From Cristatella mucedo (Eukaryota > Bryozoa > Phylactolaemata > Cristatellidae): DNA of 50,000 nt. How positions within the stretch are numbered: position 1 is the stretch's first letter; the number at the start of each line of letters is the position of its first letter. Location of the stretch: the NCBI GenBank assembly GCA_009760855.2, contig WPIO01000015.1:6735001-6785000 (forward strand). Direction: 5' to 3'. The position numbers and the translations under genes were made by a program. Below, in pieces: positions 25,650-35,749 of the stretch. The notes below the pieces were generated by a model. The model made no database searches. It was not told where the DNA came from and worked only from the letters and a program-made list of their open reading frames with translations.

Positions 25650-26195
25650 TTAATACACTTAGGCAGCTTCCGAGAACTCAATCTATTTCTAGGTGCTGTA
25701 AAGGAAGCATGATCATATGATTGCAAGTAATATGCAGGACCAAACAAATGTTGTGAGAAATAGGTGCGTTTTGAGCTTTTGTTTAAATATTGTCAAGTGA
25801 AAGGGGATGTCGAGAAGTCTATCGGAATTGAGTTATGTTTTTATGTTACGAGTTATCTTGGTGTGTTTATGTTATCGTCATTCAATTTTAGGAAGTTTCT
25901 TGTCACCCAAGTGTGAATGTCAGAAATACGCGAAGCAAGGGAGTTGAGAGACTTTGACATGCTGGAAGGCTGAGAGGGATCAAAGCACAAGTACCGCTGT
26001 GTGCCATCTGCATAGAAATGAAAGCCTAGATTGCTTGGCAATCACGTCGGCAAGAGGGACAGTATAAACTGGGGAACAAACCTGACCGAACCCTGAGCCC
26101 TGAGGTACCCCATATTACAGAGGACCTCGGATGATCTTTGTCCATTCACATCAATACTCTGGAGTCTCCCACTGAGATAATACCTGAACCGTTGC
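25650..26195 (-). mobile_element. LINE family A RT fragment with mutated YADD
   Basis: On the minus strand: RYYLSGRLQSIDVNGQRSSE, MGYLRAQGS (GVPQGS equivalent, mutated), LGFHFYADGTQRYLCF (YADD changed to YADG), WVTRNFLKLNDD. It then jumps to 3' terminal sequence at 25650-25760, implying an internal deletion. Confidence 0.78.
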
Positions 26196-26289
26196 AGAGC
26201 AGTGCCATGAGCCCTTTGGTGCCCCATGCTTGAGAGGCTCCTCGAATGTCTTTTACTGGTTGATGTCGATGCTTTGAAGACTCCCACTG

Positions 26290-28690
26290 AGATGTAATGC
26301 AATGGAATGGAATGTATCTCCGTCTGTAACTCCTCAAAGTCATAAAGACCATGTGGGTGTTACGCAGGAGAGTTTTGTATAGCGTACCCACAGCCTAAGC
26401 GGCTTTCGGTACGCATTCGTTAGCCAACAGAAATCGCCTCACCCAACAAAGAGAAAGTGGGAAGCAAAGCAGAGTCAGGAGAGCAGTTGCGATAGTGCGT
26501 AGCAAGGAAGTAGCAGCTCAGGACCGCTGAAAAAGATGAGCCATAGTCGGCAACAGGAGAGTAGTTGTCGTTGCGTAAGAATTGTCGAGGCGAGTTCCAC
26601 AGCCTAGGACTTGCAGAGCTAAAGCTTCTGTCGCCAACGGTCTTTAAACAGAGGAATGGAACAGCTAATTTATTGTCCACACAGGACCTGAGGGCGCGAA
26701 CAGGCTGAAACTAATGCAGCAGTTCAGCTAGGTACGAAGGAGCTAAGCCGTGGCGGGCCTTGTGGGTCAGCGTAAGAACTTTGCTCTGTATTCGTTGCTC
26801 AACCGGCAGCCATCCAAGCTCTTTTAGCAAAGGAGACACGCGCTCAAACTTCTGGGACTTGAAGACTAGCCATGCAGCCATATTCATAGTCTGCTTCAGT
26901 GGCATAATAGCTTTCTTTAGCAGCCCAGCCAAAAGGGAATTACAATAATCAAGCCGAGACAGAACTAAGGAGGTAGTTAAAATTTTTACAAGCAACTGTG
27001 GGAGACAGCTCTTAATCTTGGATTGGGATCGGACGTGACAGCTAGCTGTAGAAGCAGTCTTCTGGATGAAGCTTTTAAAATTGAGGCAGCTGTTGAAAAC
27101 GACACCTAAATTTCGAGCACGTGGTGATGGTTGCACAACAGCATCACCTATTAGAAGAGCAAAGCCTTTTAATCCAGCCACACGCTTAGGATGTCCTATG
27201 AGCAGCAGTTTGGTTTTACTATCATTTAATTTCATGAAGTTTTTCGACATCCAGGATCGAATATCGGCAAGGCAAGCATTCAGTTTCTCAGTTGCCGAAG
27301 CATATTCCGACGGTTTGAATGACAAATACAGCTGAGTATCGTCAGCATAGAAGTGATATCCTATTCCATGGGCCTTAATCACTTTTCCCAGAGGTGTGTA
27401 TAAATGGCGATCAGCAAGCGGCCGAGTACTGACCCTTGAGGGACTCCACAGGTGGGCCTTCTCGTGTCTGAGACCTGACCCACACACGACATGAATTGAA
27501 CACGATCAGACAGATATGATTTAAACCACGCCAGTGCTTCGTATGCCAGACCGATCGTTGTTCTCAATCGTTCAAGCAGAACTTCGTAATCAATGGTGTC
27601 GAAGGCAGCAGACAGATCTAGCAGAGCTAGGGCAGTGACATTCCCGTCGTCGTTGCCACGTAGAATCTCATTGTTAACACGGAGGAGAGCAGTTTCAGTA
27701 GAGTGCTGCCCCTTGAACCCTGATTGAAATGTTTCTGATATTCCATTATTTTCAATATGTTCAACCAGCTGCTTAGCAAAAAAATTCAAGAATCTTTGAT
27801 AAGAACGGAAGAAGGGAAACTGGACGATAGTTTGCTAGGACCTCTGTGTGTAATCCAGGCTTTTTAAGAATAGGTCTAATGATTGCCGATTTGAAGGACT
27901 TGGGGACGACCCCTTTTCCCAAAGAAGCATTAAAAATCTTGGTTATGGCAGGGCTAAGTTGGTCTGCTTGTGAAGACCACAGAGATGAGGGTATAAGGTC
28001 TTCAGGAGACAAGCTCTTTTTGCTAGACCTTATTAAGGCAGCCACATCGCATGCAGAAACCTCGGAAGACCTTTTAGGGAAGGTCACAGGTTGTGGAACC
28101 GCGATTGCTTTAGTCGGAGGGGGCTTAATGGAGCACGAATGTGCACAGTTTTTTTCAGTAAAGAAGGCTGAAAACCTTTCGGCTGAGCCCTTAATATCTG
28201 GGGAGTCAGACCACACAGCATTGGCCAGTAAATGGTTTACTGTCTTATAAATCTGTTTAGTGTCCGACTGGCAGGAACTCAGCTTTCGAATGAAAAAAGA
28301 AGCCCTGTTTTTTTAAGCTTTCGGGTGTAAACTCTAAGGAAGTCTTTGAAATTGACTAGATCTGCTTCAGACCCCGATTTCTTCAAACGACGTTCAAGCC
28401 TGCGCTTAACCCGGGGCATCTTTAGGAGTTTCTTTGTAAATTGAAAGGAATCTCCACGACTTTGAACATGGATAGAATGAACGGGAGCATGCTTGTCAAG
28501 AGCACTCCTGAGTGTCATGTTCATTGCATCAGTGAGGATATCGAGGCTGCCGGTCGAGTCTGAATGCAGATCAACAAGACCTGCATCACAAACAGATTTC
28601 AAAAGCTTGTCCATATCAATGCTTTGTAAGTTATGTCGTTTGACAAGTTCAACATTACCCTGTACGTACAAGGGAGCACGATCAGTAAAT
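26290..28690 (-). mobile_element. LINE family B, longest RT copy in the window
   Basis: Minus-strand frames cover most of the reverse transcriptase of an L2/CR1-like non-LTR retrotransposon. In order: a linker region (28671-28279) with KKLLKMPRVKRRLERRLKK; fingers/palm (28216-27773) with IIRPILKKPGLHTEVLANYR and PVSLLPFLSKILE; palm (27789-27379) with ALLDLSAAFDTIDYEVLLER and CGVPQGSVLG; catalytic FYADDTQLYL at about 27325-27352; then the thumb NFMKLNDSKTKLLLIGHPKR and YLAELLH (27487-26711), and the C-terminus FLRNDNYSPVADYGSSFSAV (26680-26420). Frameshifts near 28250, 27780, 27400 and 26700 break it. No endonuclease domain or 5' end is present. The tail ends ACGGAGATACATTCC (rc). Confidence 0.92.
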
Positions 28691-28697
28691 GATTGGA

Positions 28698-28985
28698 CCT
28701 AAACAATCGTTGTACAGGTCCAGTGACGCCCAGGTGAAGTGAGAGGCGCTCGAGAAAGACGTGGTTATCAATAGCATCAAACGTTGCCGAAAGATCCAGA
28801 AAAGCAAGCAGAGAGACTCCGCCTAGGTCAGAACTCCTGAAAATGCCATTGTAAACCTATAGCAACAATGATTCTTCGAAAGGATCAGCTCTAAAACCTG
28901 AATGGAAGTTACCTGCTACTGTAGTTATGATGTACAAGTTTATCTGGCGTTCTTCCACGTAAATAGGCTAGCTGATTCGACAGGC
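28698..28985 (-). mobile_element. RT fragment of a third LINE family (family C)
   Basis: On the minus strand the translation contains VSLLAFLDLSATFDAIDNHV and FLERLSLHLGVTG, the FDTIDH palm motif of L2/CR1-type RTs, but different from the family B sequence immediately next to it. Fragment only, with frameshifts. Confidence 0.7.
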
Positions 28986-28993
28986 ACATTTAA

Positions 28994-29125
28994 ACATCAG
29001 TAAAAGAGCCTTGACGGCTATCGCCACCACTTGCAATGGGCAATAAAGGATCGCCCGTTGCAGGACTCGAACCTTTAACTTGGGTTTTGATGGGCGAGCA
29101 CGTCCTTTCCCCATTGTCGGACAAC
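28994..29125 (-). mobile_element. tRNA-derived SINE, family 2, copy 1
   Basis: On the minus strand a perfect B box GGTTCGAGTCC (rc of GGACTCGAACC, 29063-29073) follows GCTCGCCCATCAAAACCCAA. The downstream core contains CGGGCGATCCTTTATTGCCC, then ATAGCCGTCAAGGCTC. Unlike family 1 it lacks the LINE-like hairpin tail. Confidence 0.68.
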
Positions 29126-29502
29126 AGACCAGTATGAGCGCACTCCCATTATCCAGACGGCTGCTGTACCTCTATGGCAATGCTGTGCTCGACTTTGTCC
29201 GTGGGACCTAGTTTCTAGCTAGCCATCCGACCATAGGCCTGCAAGAGCCTCGAGAATTCCAGACCTGCCTCTTGGCCAGAGGTCTTCCTGCGATGGGGTC
29301 ATCCGGTCCTTCCTCAGCTTCTAGCATATGGCCTGTGCTCCGAGGCCAGACTGTTCCGGGATCCTCTACCTGCTTTTTTGGCTGCATTTGCTTGCTTGCT
29401 TGCTCTGATGATCTGCCAATGGAACGGAGAGTATCATCCATATCACTGTCTTGTATTGGTTCTGACTGGGCCTGTGGTCCGAATGATCCGTCGGCTGTAA
29501 TA

Positions 29503-29600
29503 ATACTAATGATAATAAAAATGTGGCATCTGTACAACACCATCGGAGAATTAAATCTATTTCATAGCACTCTACAAGTTCGATAAAAGAAGTATGTCAA
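29503..29600 (-). mobile_element. LINE family A terminal fragment, decayed
   Basis: TAATACTAATGATAATAAAA followed by GAGAATTAAATCTATTTCAT and a decayed stem (CAGATGC/GCACTCTA side). Confidence 0.5.
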
Positions 29601-29857
29601 TATGATTCGTCATAGCATGCACAGTGCATAATTAATCCCGTCATCAGTCAACTATGGGTATCCATAGGTATTTTGTGGATTTGTTCCTTCCTGTGTCGTA
29701 GAGTCTGCATCTGAAGCCTGACCTGACCGAGTGGACTTCGAGGGGCTGTCTCTCGTGTTTAGACTGGACTGTGATGGTTCCGTGTTGGTTGGTTCGCAGG
29801 GGCAGTTAAGCAAATAAAAAAATATTAGCTGAATTAAAAGCCTCGTTCGTTTAGCGT

Positions 29858-29975
29858 TAGAAGAGCCTTAAAGGCTATCCCCATCGCTTGCAGTTGGCAA
29901 TAAAGGATCGCCCACTGCAGGAGTCAAAGCCAAGACCTTGGTCGTGAAGGGCGAGCATCTTATCTGTGGACTCTA
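29858..29975 (-). mobile_element. tRNA-derived SINE, family 2, copy 2
   Basis: On the minus strand: GGCCGTGGTAGAGTCCACAG (A-box region), GCTCGCCCTTCACGACC, a mutated B box, GGGCGATCCTTTATTGCC core and ATAGCCTTTAAGGCTC. It is colinear with the copy at 28994-29125, about 860 bp away in the same orientation. Confidence 0.65.
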
Positions 29976-30283
29976 CCACGGCCCTTAAATCATCGTTCTG
30001 ATGGTCTCAGCCAGCCAATCAATACGGACTATCTACCTAGTCAACGTCATCCGCTACCTTCGCTCTGGCATCGCACAGGGCACAATTCCAGACACTGAGT
30101 TGTCCTGAGGGAATTTGTCTTGCGTTAGCTCTGCACGAAAGTGCTGATACTTCACAATTCAAGTCCTCGATTTTGAGTCCAGCAGCAGGCAATTCTATAA
30201 AGACGGCAACAGCTCTTGTGCCGCTGTACAAGCGAGGCTGCTAAATCAGCTGGCGGGTGCCTCAGTTGACATGCATTAACTTC

Positions 30284-30358
30284 TATAAGCGCCTAGAAAG
30301 AAATTGAGTTCTCTGAGGGCGCTTATCTATCAAGTGCATTATTTTTATTATTATTATA
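30284..30358 (+). mobile_element. LINE family A terminal fragment
   Basis: ATAAGCGCCTAGAAAGAAAT, TTCTCTGAGGGCGCTTATCT and CAAGTGCATTATTTTTATTA: hairpin and tail only. Confidence 0.7.
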
Positions 30359-30950
30359 AAGAATAAGTATAACCAGTGCATGCGGCAATGAAGAGATGGG
30401 TGACGACGGGGAAATGGTAATTAGCGAGAGACGAAGGACGGCCCCCCTAAGGAACTCTGAAAGTGACAAGCCATGCAGCTGCGATCATCGCACCAACTGA
30501 ACTCGGTAGACATTAAAAATTCGTGGTATGATGAGATACAGCCTCCACGATGTCCTACACTTCGACTATTTCACCGATTGACATACATTTTTGGTTGCAG
30601 TGGGCGGGCGAATAAATTACACTTTCCTACAAATAAAAACTGTTTTCAGTTGTGTTTTCAATTTAATATGTGCTTCAATTATATTGCGGGATGCTCTTTC
30701 AGAATATGCAATTAGTTTTAACCCAGCACGTCAGGATTTCTAACAATCTGCACATTTTTATTTTACAATACTTTCATAGGCAATACATATAGTTTTTACA
30801 TTGTTTAATAATAATACTATCTAGACTATGTATAATTTAAACAGAAAGTAAACAGAATTATTATTTATATTTACAATATAATAATAACAACTTAAACAGA
30901 AAGTGGCTTGACTGAGCCCCAATTTGCGTTGCACTATTTTGTACAGTGCA
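30358..30950. other. AT-rich stretch without recognised element
   Basis: Low-complexity AT-rich sequence with a short repeated AAACAGAAAGT (30838-30850 and 30893-30904). No gene recognised. It borders the satellite-like array. Confidence 0.5.
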
Positions 30951-32100
30951 ACTACACACTTCAACCAATCGACCACGTACAATCTCGGGCAATGTATTGC
31001 AATCGACGGCCTTGCATTAGCTTAACGGCTCTTACGTGTGCAGCTCATTAGCTGGCAAAAGGAATGCCCAAAACCTTGAAATAGTTTCCAACGAGTTTCA
31101 CAGCAAAGCGACAGAAGCTCTACGAAAAAGTTCCTTTTTTATTGCATACGGCAGTACACTCTGAGAAAGGTGTACTCACAAAATTTTACTTGGATCGGAC
31201 GCGGGCTGCCAATCGACCGCAACGGTCCGGGCTAAAACAGCAGTCCACCGCAAGACGACTATTAATCTATTTCACCGAGCTCAAGCTATTATTTCATATT
31301 AAAGCAATCACGTAAATTTGAGCCATTACATCTGCATCCTCGCACTCTCACGATACGCAGCAATCACCAGGAATGGCCTGGGCAAGTACTGCAATCCACA
31401 CTAGTCCATTGCAAATCATCCTTAAATAGCCAATGCGAAGCTATAATTTACATTGCATATAAGACTAGGCTCAGTTACTCAAGTTAACACAAACAATTGT
31501 GCACCATTGTGCGTAGTTCCCAGACAATGCCCTGCCGTCGTCAGCAACGGCTCGGTAACATGACGCAGTCCATCACAAAATGGTGGGAAAGCGTACACTA
31601 GAAGCTCTAATTATGATTTCCCATTGCTATACTCTTCGTTTATAGTGTACTTGCACAATTTCATTATCATTGCCTCAAGAATTCTTTTGAAACGTACAGC
31701 CTTCCACTGCAACGGTCCCGGCCAATACCGAAATCCACTGCATTCTGCTACAAAATGCCTTGAAATCGGTTTTTCAATGCACCAATTTTGAAAAAATATT
31801 ACAAAGCACTATATTTAACGTGAAATAACATGATTTTAACCAATTGCGAACGTACAGTCTCGGGCAGTGCATAGTAATCGACAGAAATGGCTCGGCTCAA
31901 AGCCCACAATCCACGACTTTCGTAGCAAATTGACCAAAAATTGGCGGCGCCAAGCTCCAATTCTCATTGCATATAACAACATTTCACTGTGTTCAAAGCG
32001 AAACTGTTGAATTTTCAAGCTATTTTCCCCGCTAATTGCCGACAATGCACCGCAATCGACAGCAATAGCAGGGGCCAATACCGAAATCTGCCGAAAATGA
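30951..32100 (+). repeat. Diverged satellite-like array, about 170-bp period (block 1)
   Basis: A recurrent unit reads roughly CAACCAATCGCGNACGTAC, AATCTCGGGCAATGCATGGC, AATCGACAGCAATGGCCCGG, GCCAATACCGCAATCCAC, GGCAAATCGACC, then an AT-rich part with TTCTCATTGCATATAAC. Units start near 30961, 31185, 31355, 31515, 31685, 31840 and 32025, spaced roughly 155-220 bp. Divergence is high, so the array is old. A LINE copy (32101-32722) interrupts it. Confidence 0.72.
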
Positions 32101-32722
32101 ATGGTGCAAAACTCCGAAGCTAGGTTTCTCTGTCGTGAGCATCGCAGTTGCCACAACAAACCACTTCTCGCCGACCTGCACTGGCTACCAGTCAAGCAAC
32201 GGATCGACTTCAAGGTTTTGTCGCTCACTTTTAGGTCACTTCATTCTTTGGCTCCAGCCTATCTCTCAGATCTACTCCCCCCCGCCAGGCCAAGCATCGT
32301 ACCACCCGCTTTTCGGAATCCAACAGTTTACCAATACCTCGTACAAACCTCAAATCTTTTGGAGACCATGCATTTAGTTCGTATGCTCCCTACGCCCGGA
32401 ATGGAATGACTTGCGTCAGAACATCTCCTGACTTGACCACATTTAAAAGAGCTTAAAAGCACCTATTTAGGGCAGCATTTAGTGGGTCCCTTTGATTCGT
32501 CCTTCATGTGCTTATGAGTGCTGACGCTGAATGCTGCCACTAACCACATTTGCATGCTGACCCTGTGTATGTCAACCCTAACCATGTTATTCATGCTGTT
32601 TATCAAGCATAATATTACTCAACATTCAGTCGTGTTTGCCTTAGCAGCAAATTTAAAGCGCCTAGAAAGAGATTGAGTTCTCTGAGGACGCTTTATCGAG
32701 TGCATTATTATTATTGTTATTG
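32101..32722 (+). mobile_element. LINE family A 3' end inserted in the satellite array
   Basis: Frames read [35 protein letters not shown] and SFGD-like, then [15 protein letters not shown]-like, the 3'UTR repeats, hairpin and an ATT tail. The proline tract CCCCCCCGCC frameshifts it. It shares an ORF deletion (CCCGGAATGGAATGAC) with the copy at 39.7-40.7 kb. Confidence 0.85.
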
Positions 32723-32783
32723 ATGAACAAGAAATCGTTGCTCAAAGTTCAAACTCCCATTAAACGTAACATCTCAAAAATTT

Positions 32784-32925
32784 AGTTTTATAGCACCTTA
32801 TGAGAATTTTATCTCTATTCAGGCGCTTCACATATGCTATGGGGCCCGACCCCCGACCTCGGTCATGAAATACCTTTAACTTTACTTTGGTTTGAGGCAA
32901 GCGCCTTGACCAGTGGTCCCAACTA
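32784..32925 (-). mobile_element. SINE family 1, minus strand
   Basis: On the minus strand: GGACCACTGGTCAAGGCGCT (head), TCATGACCGAGGTCGGGGGT, then the tail GAAGCGCCTGAATAGAGATA and AAGGTGCTATAAAACTAAA. The stem is GCGCC/GGTGC with one wobble pair. Confidence 0.72.
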
Positions 32926-32929
32926 GACG

Positions 32930-33796
32930 GTTCACATAATTTTAACCCAATTGCGTGCATTTAATCTCAGGCCATACATGGCAATCGACGGATATAGTCC
33001 GGGAAAATACGACTATTTTCATTATGATCCGTTACAAATCACCGGAAAGCAGCTGAACCGAGCTTAAACCTTTCTTGTGATCACAGCGAACTCCATTAAA
33101 AGCGAAACCATATCCTTTCAACCAACCGCGAACGTACAATCACTGGCAATAAATGGCAGTTGACAGCAACGGCCCGGGTCAATACTATAATCCGTGGCAA
33201 ATCGACCACAAATAGGCGGAGCGAAGCTTCAATCGTCATTGCTTATAACGTTTAGCTTTTTTCTTTTAGGTGAAACTATGAATATCAAGCTGTTTTGCTC
33301 GTTAACTGTCCGCAAGGTTCGACAATCGATAGCAATGGCCGGGACCAATGCAGCAATATGTGCCAAATTGACCACAATTGGCATTGAAAAACTAGTATTC
33401 TCATTCAGCGGAACATCTCACACTGCGTGTGCACGTAGTTTGAACCCATCGTATGCGTTCAATGGACGGCAATGCATAACGATTGCCGGCAACGGCCCGG
33501 ACAAATACGGGAATCCATAACGGTCCATTAAAAATAGACCAAAAGCTGCTGGGCGAAGATCTCAGTTTTCTTGCATACCACCTCGAACTGTTTTAAAAGT
33601 AAGACCACACCATCTCAACCAATCGCGTATTTACAATCGAGGGCAGTGCATGACCATTGTGGCTTGCCAAAGTTCCAACTTGTCTTGCGTATGACTGCCC
33701 ACTGCTTTAAATGAATTCAATTACATCATTTTAGTCAATTGCCCACGTACAATCGCAGGCAATATCTGGCAATCGACAGCAATGACCCAGCAAATA
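32930..33796 (+). repeat. Satellite-like array (block 2), start of duplicated unit A
   Basis: Monomers begin near 32942, 33118, 33295, 33448, 33614 and 33730. From about 33181 the sequence is matched by 41664 onward. Confidence 0.72.
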
Positions 33797-34537
33797 GATA
33801 AAGATACCACGTCCAAGTTAGTTCATGCATTCGTGACATCCCGTCTCGACTTCTGCAACTCACTGCTTACTGGCCTACCAGCATGTGCGATCAGGCGATT
33901 GCAGCTTGTGCAAAACTCTGCAGCTAGGCTTGTCTGTCGTGAGCGTCGCAGTTGCCACATTACTCCACTTCTCGCCGACCTGCACTGGCTACCAGTCAAG
34001 CAACGGATTGACTTCAAGGTTTTGTCGCTCACTTTTAGGTCCCTTCATTCTATCGCTCCAGCCTATCTCTCAGATATACTACCCCATCAGGCCAAGCATC
34101 GTACCACCCGCTTCTCGGAATCCAACAGTCTAGAAATACCTCATACAAACCTTAAATCCTTTGGAGACCGTGCATTTAGTTCATATGCTCCCAAAGCCTG
34201 GAGCTCCCTCCCGACCTGCGTCAAAACATCCCCCGACCTGACCACATTTAAAAAGAACCTAAAGACACCTATTTAGGACAGCATTTAGTGGGTCCCTGTG
34301 ATTCGTCTTTGATGTGCTTATGCGTGCTGACACTGTGCATGCTGCCACTAACCACATTTGCATGCTGACCCTGTGCATGTCACCCCTAACCATATTATTC
34401 ATCTCGTTTGTTTTTTCAAGCATGATTTTACTTACCATTCAATTGCATTTCACTTTACAGCAAATGTAAAGCGCCTAGAGAGAGATTGAGTTCTCTGAGG
34501 GCGCTTTATCAAGTGAATTATTATTATTATTATCATT
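33797..34537 (+). mobile_element. LINE family A insertion with 5-bp target-site duplication
   Basis: Open frame through [40 protein letters not shown] and [18 protein letters not shown] (33782-34276), then the 3'UTR, hairpin and ATT tail. Flanked by AAATA at 33792-33796 and 34538-34542; unit B at 42541-42545 has the single AAATA, so it is the empty site. The best-preserved family A ORF end in the window. Confidence 0.92.
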
Positions 34538-34542
34538 AAATA

Positions 34543-35070
34543 CCGTAGACCATGGCAAATGGATCACAGTTTACCTGTTCGAAGATAAAAAAATTTCGAT
34601 GTGTTCGCATATAATTTAAACCCACTGCGGCCGTGCAATCTCGCACAATGTATGGCAATCGAGGGCATTGGCCCTGGTCAAATTTCTCAATCTATGGAAA
34701 ATCGTCTGCACATTTTCTGTGCGATGCTCAAATTGAAATTGACTTTGCACTCTTTAAAAGTTGATCTATTTTTTAAAGCATTGTGCATTTTAATTGTCAG
34801 ACAATGTACATAAATATAATGCAATGTCTCAGGTTAATGCCACAATCCACTATAATCCATCGGTTATCCTCAAGAAATTGACTGTATGAAGCTTAAATTT
34901 GTATTGTACTCTACCCAGCCCTCGGTTTAAAGAGAAAGAACGGCATCTTTTAGCTATTAGTAAGTTCGTTCTCGGCGAATACACATTATTCCAACGCAGT
35001 GTTCATTGAAAACCTCACTATCCACTCTTATCTGCCACAAATTCGCCAGTAATTGGCTAGATATAGGTAA
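34543..35070 (+). repeat. Satellite-like monomers (block 3)
   Basis: Continues the array after the LINE: ACCATGGCAAATGGATCAC, ATCTCGCACAATGTATGGCA and AATCGAGGGCATTGGCCCTG. Matched by 42546-43010 in unit B. Confidence 0.65.
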
Positions 35071-35600
35071 AAGCTTCCTCATATTGCAATACAGTATGAT
35101 TAAAATCAGCGAATTATTTCAAGGTTTCGGGCATTCCTTTCTTCGGCTATTGAGCTTAAGGGTCATTACACAAATACTAGGCCCTCGTTTGCCGTACTTT
35201 GCCCGCGATTGTATGTGGTCGATTGGTTGAAATTATGTTGTATTGGTTAAAATTATGTCTTATGCGTTGCACTGTAAAACTAGTGTGCCATCGAATTCAA
35301 GACAAGTTGGGGCTTGGGCAAGCCACTTTCTGGTGATTTGAGACAGATGGTGGAAGGTGGTGGATTGAGGTATCGGCCCGGACGCTGCAATCTATTGCAG
35401 CGGACTTTGGGAGAACGCGCGGGCGGAACGGCACAAAATCAAAATTGTGTGGGTGCATTTAAAGTTTAGGGTAGTAAGCATTTAATAGCTTGAGCTTCGT
35501 GCGGCCAATTTATGGTAGATTTAAGCTGCCAAAAGTCAGTGGCAGAGCTAGCGAGCAGGGGGATAGCCTCACATGGGCAGAGGAAAGTATCTATTTTAAC
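35070..35600 (-). repeat. Unit A-specific block with an inverted satellite monomer
   Basis: The reverse complement of 35160-35420 contains AAGTGGCTTGCCCAAGCCCC, ACAGTGCAACGCATAAGACA, TTTCAACCAATCGACCACAT and AATCGCGGGCAAAGTACGGC, matching 30905-31010 in opposite orientation. Unit B has only about 40 bp at this position. Confidence 0.65.
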
Positions 35601-35749
35601 GTTACAAACCCAGTTTTCCAAAATTTGAGCTAAGATAATGGAGAGGAGCTTATACATGATATGTCACTTTTTTGCTTTAATATTTTGCTAAGCAACGTAC
35701 CTGCTTTGAATACCACCCAACAGTGATTAACTGGTCGCCAAAATGTATT

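Noticed and set aside
26711-28671. Active autonomous LINE
   Set aside because: YADD is intact, but at least four frameshifts break the RT and there is no 5' end or endonuclease domain.
31083-31100. TTTCCAACGA as a CENP-B box core near a pogo-type element
   Set aside because: The essential CGGG half of the box is missing and the motif is not repeated in the other monomers.
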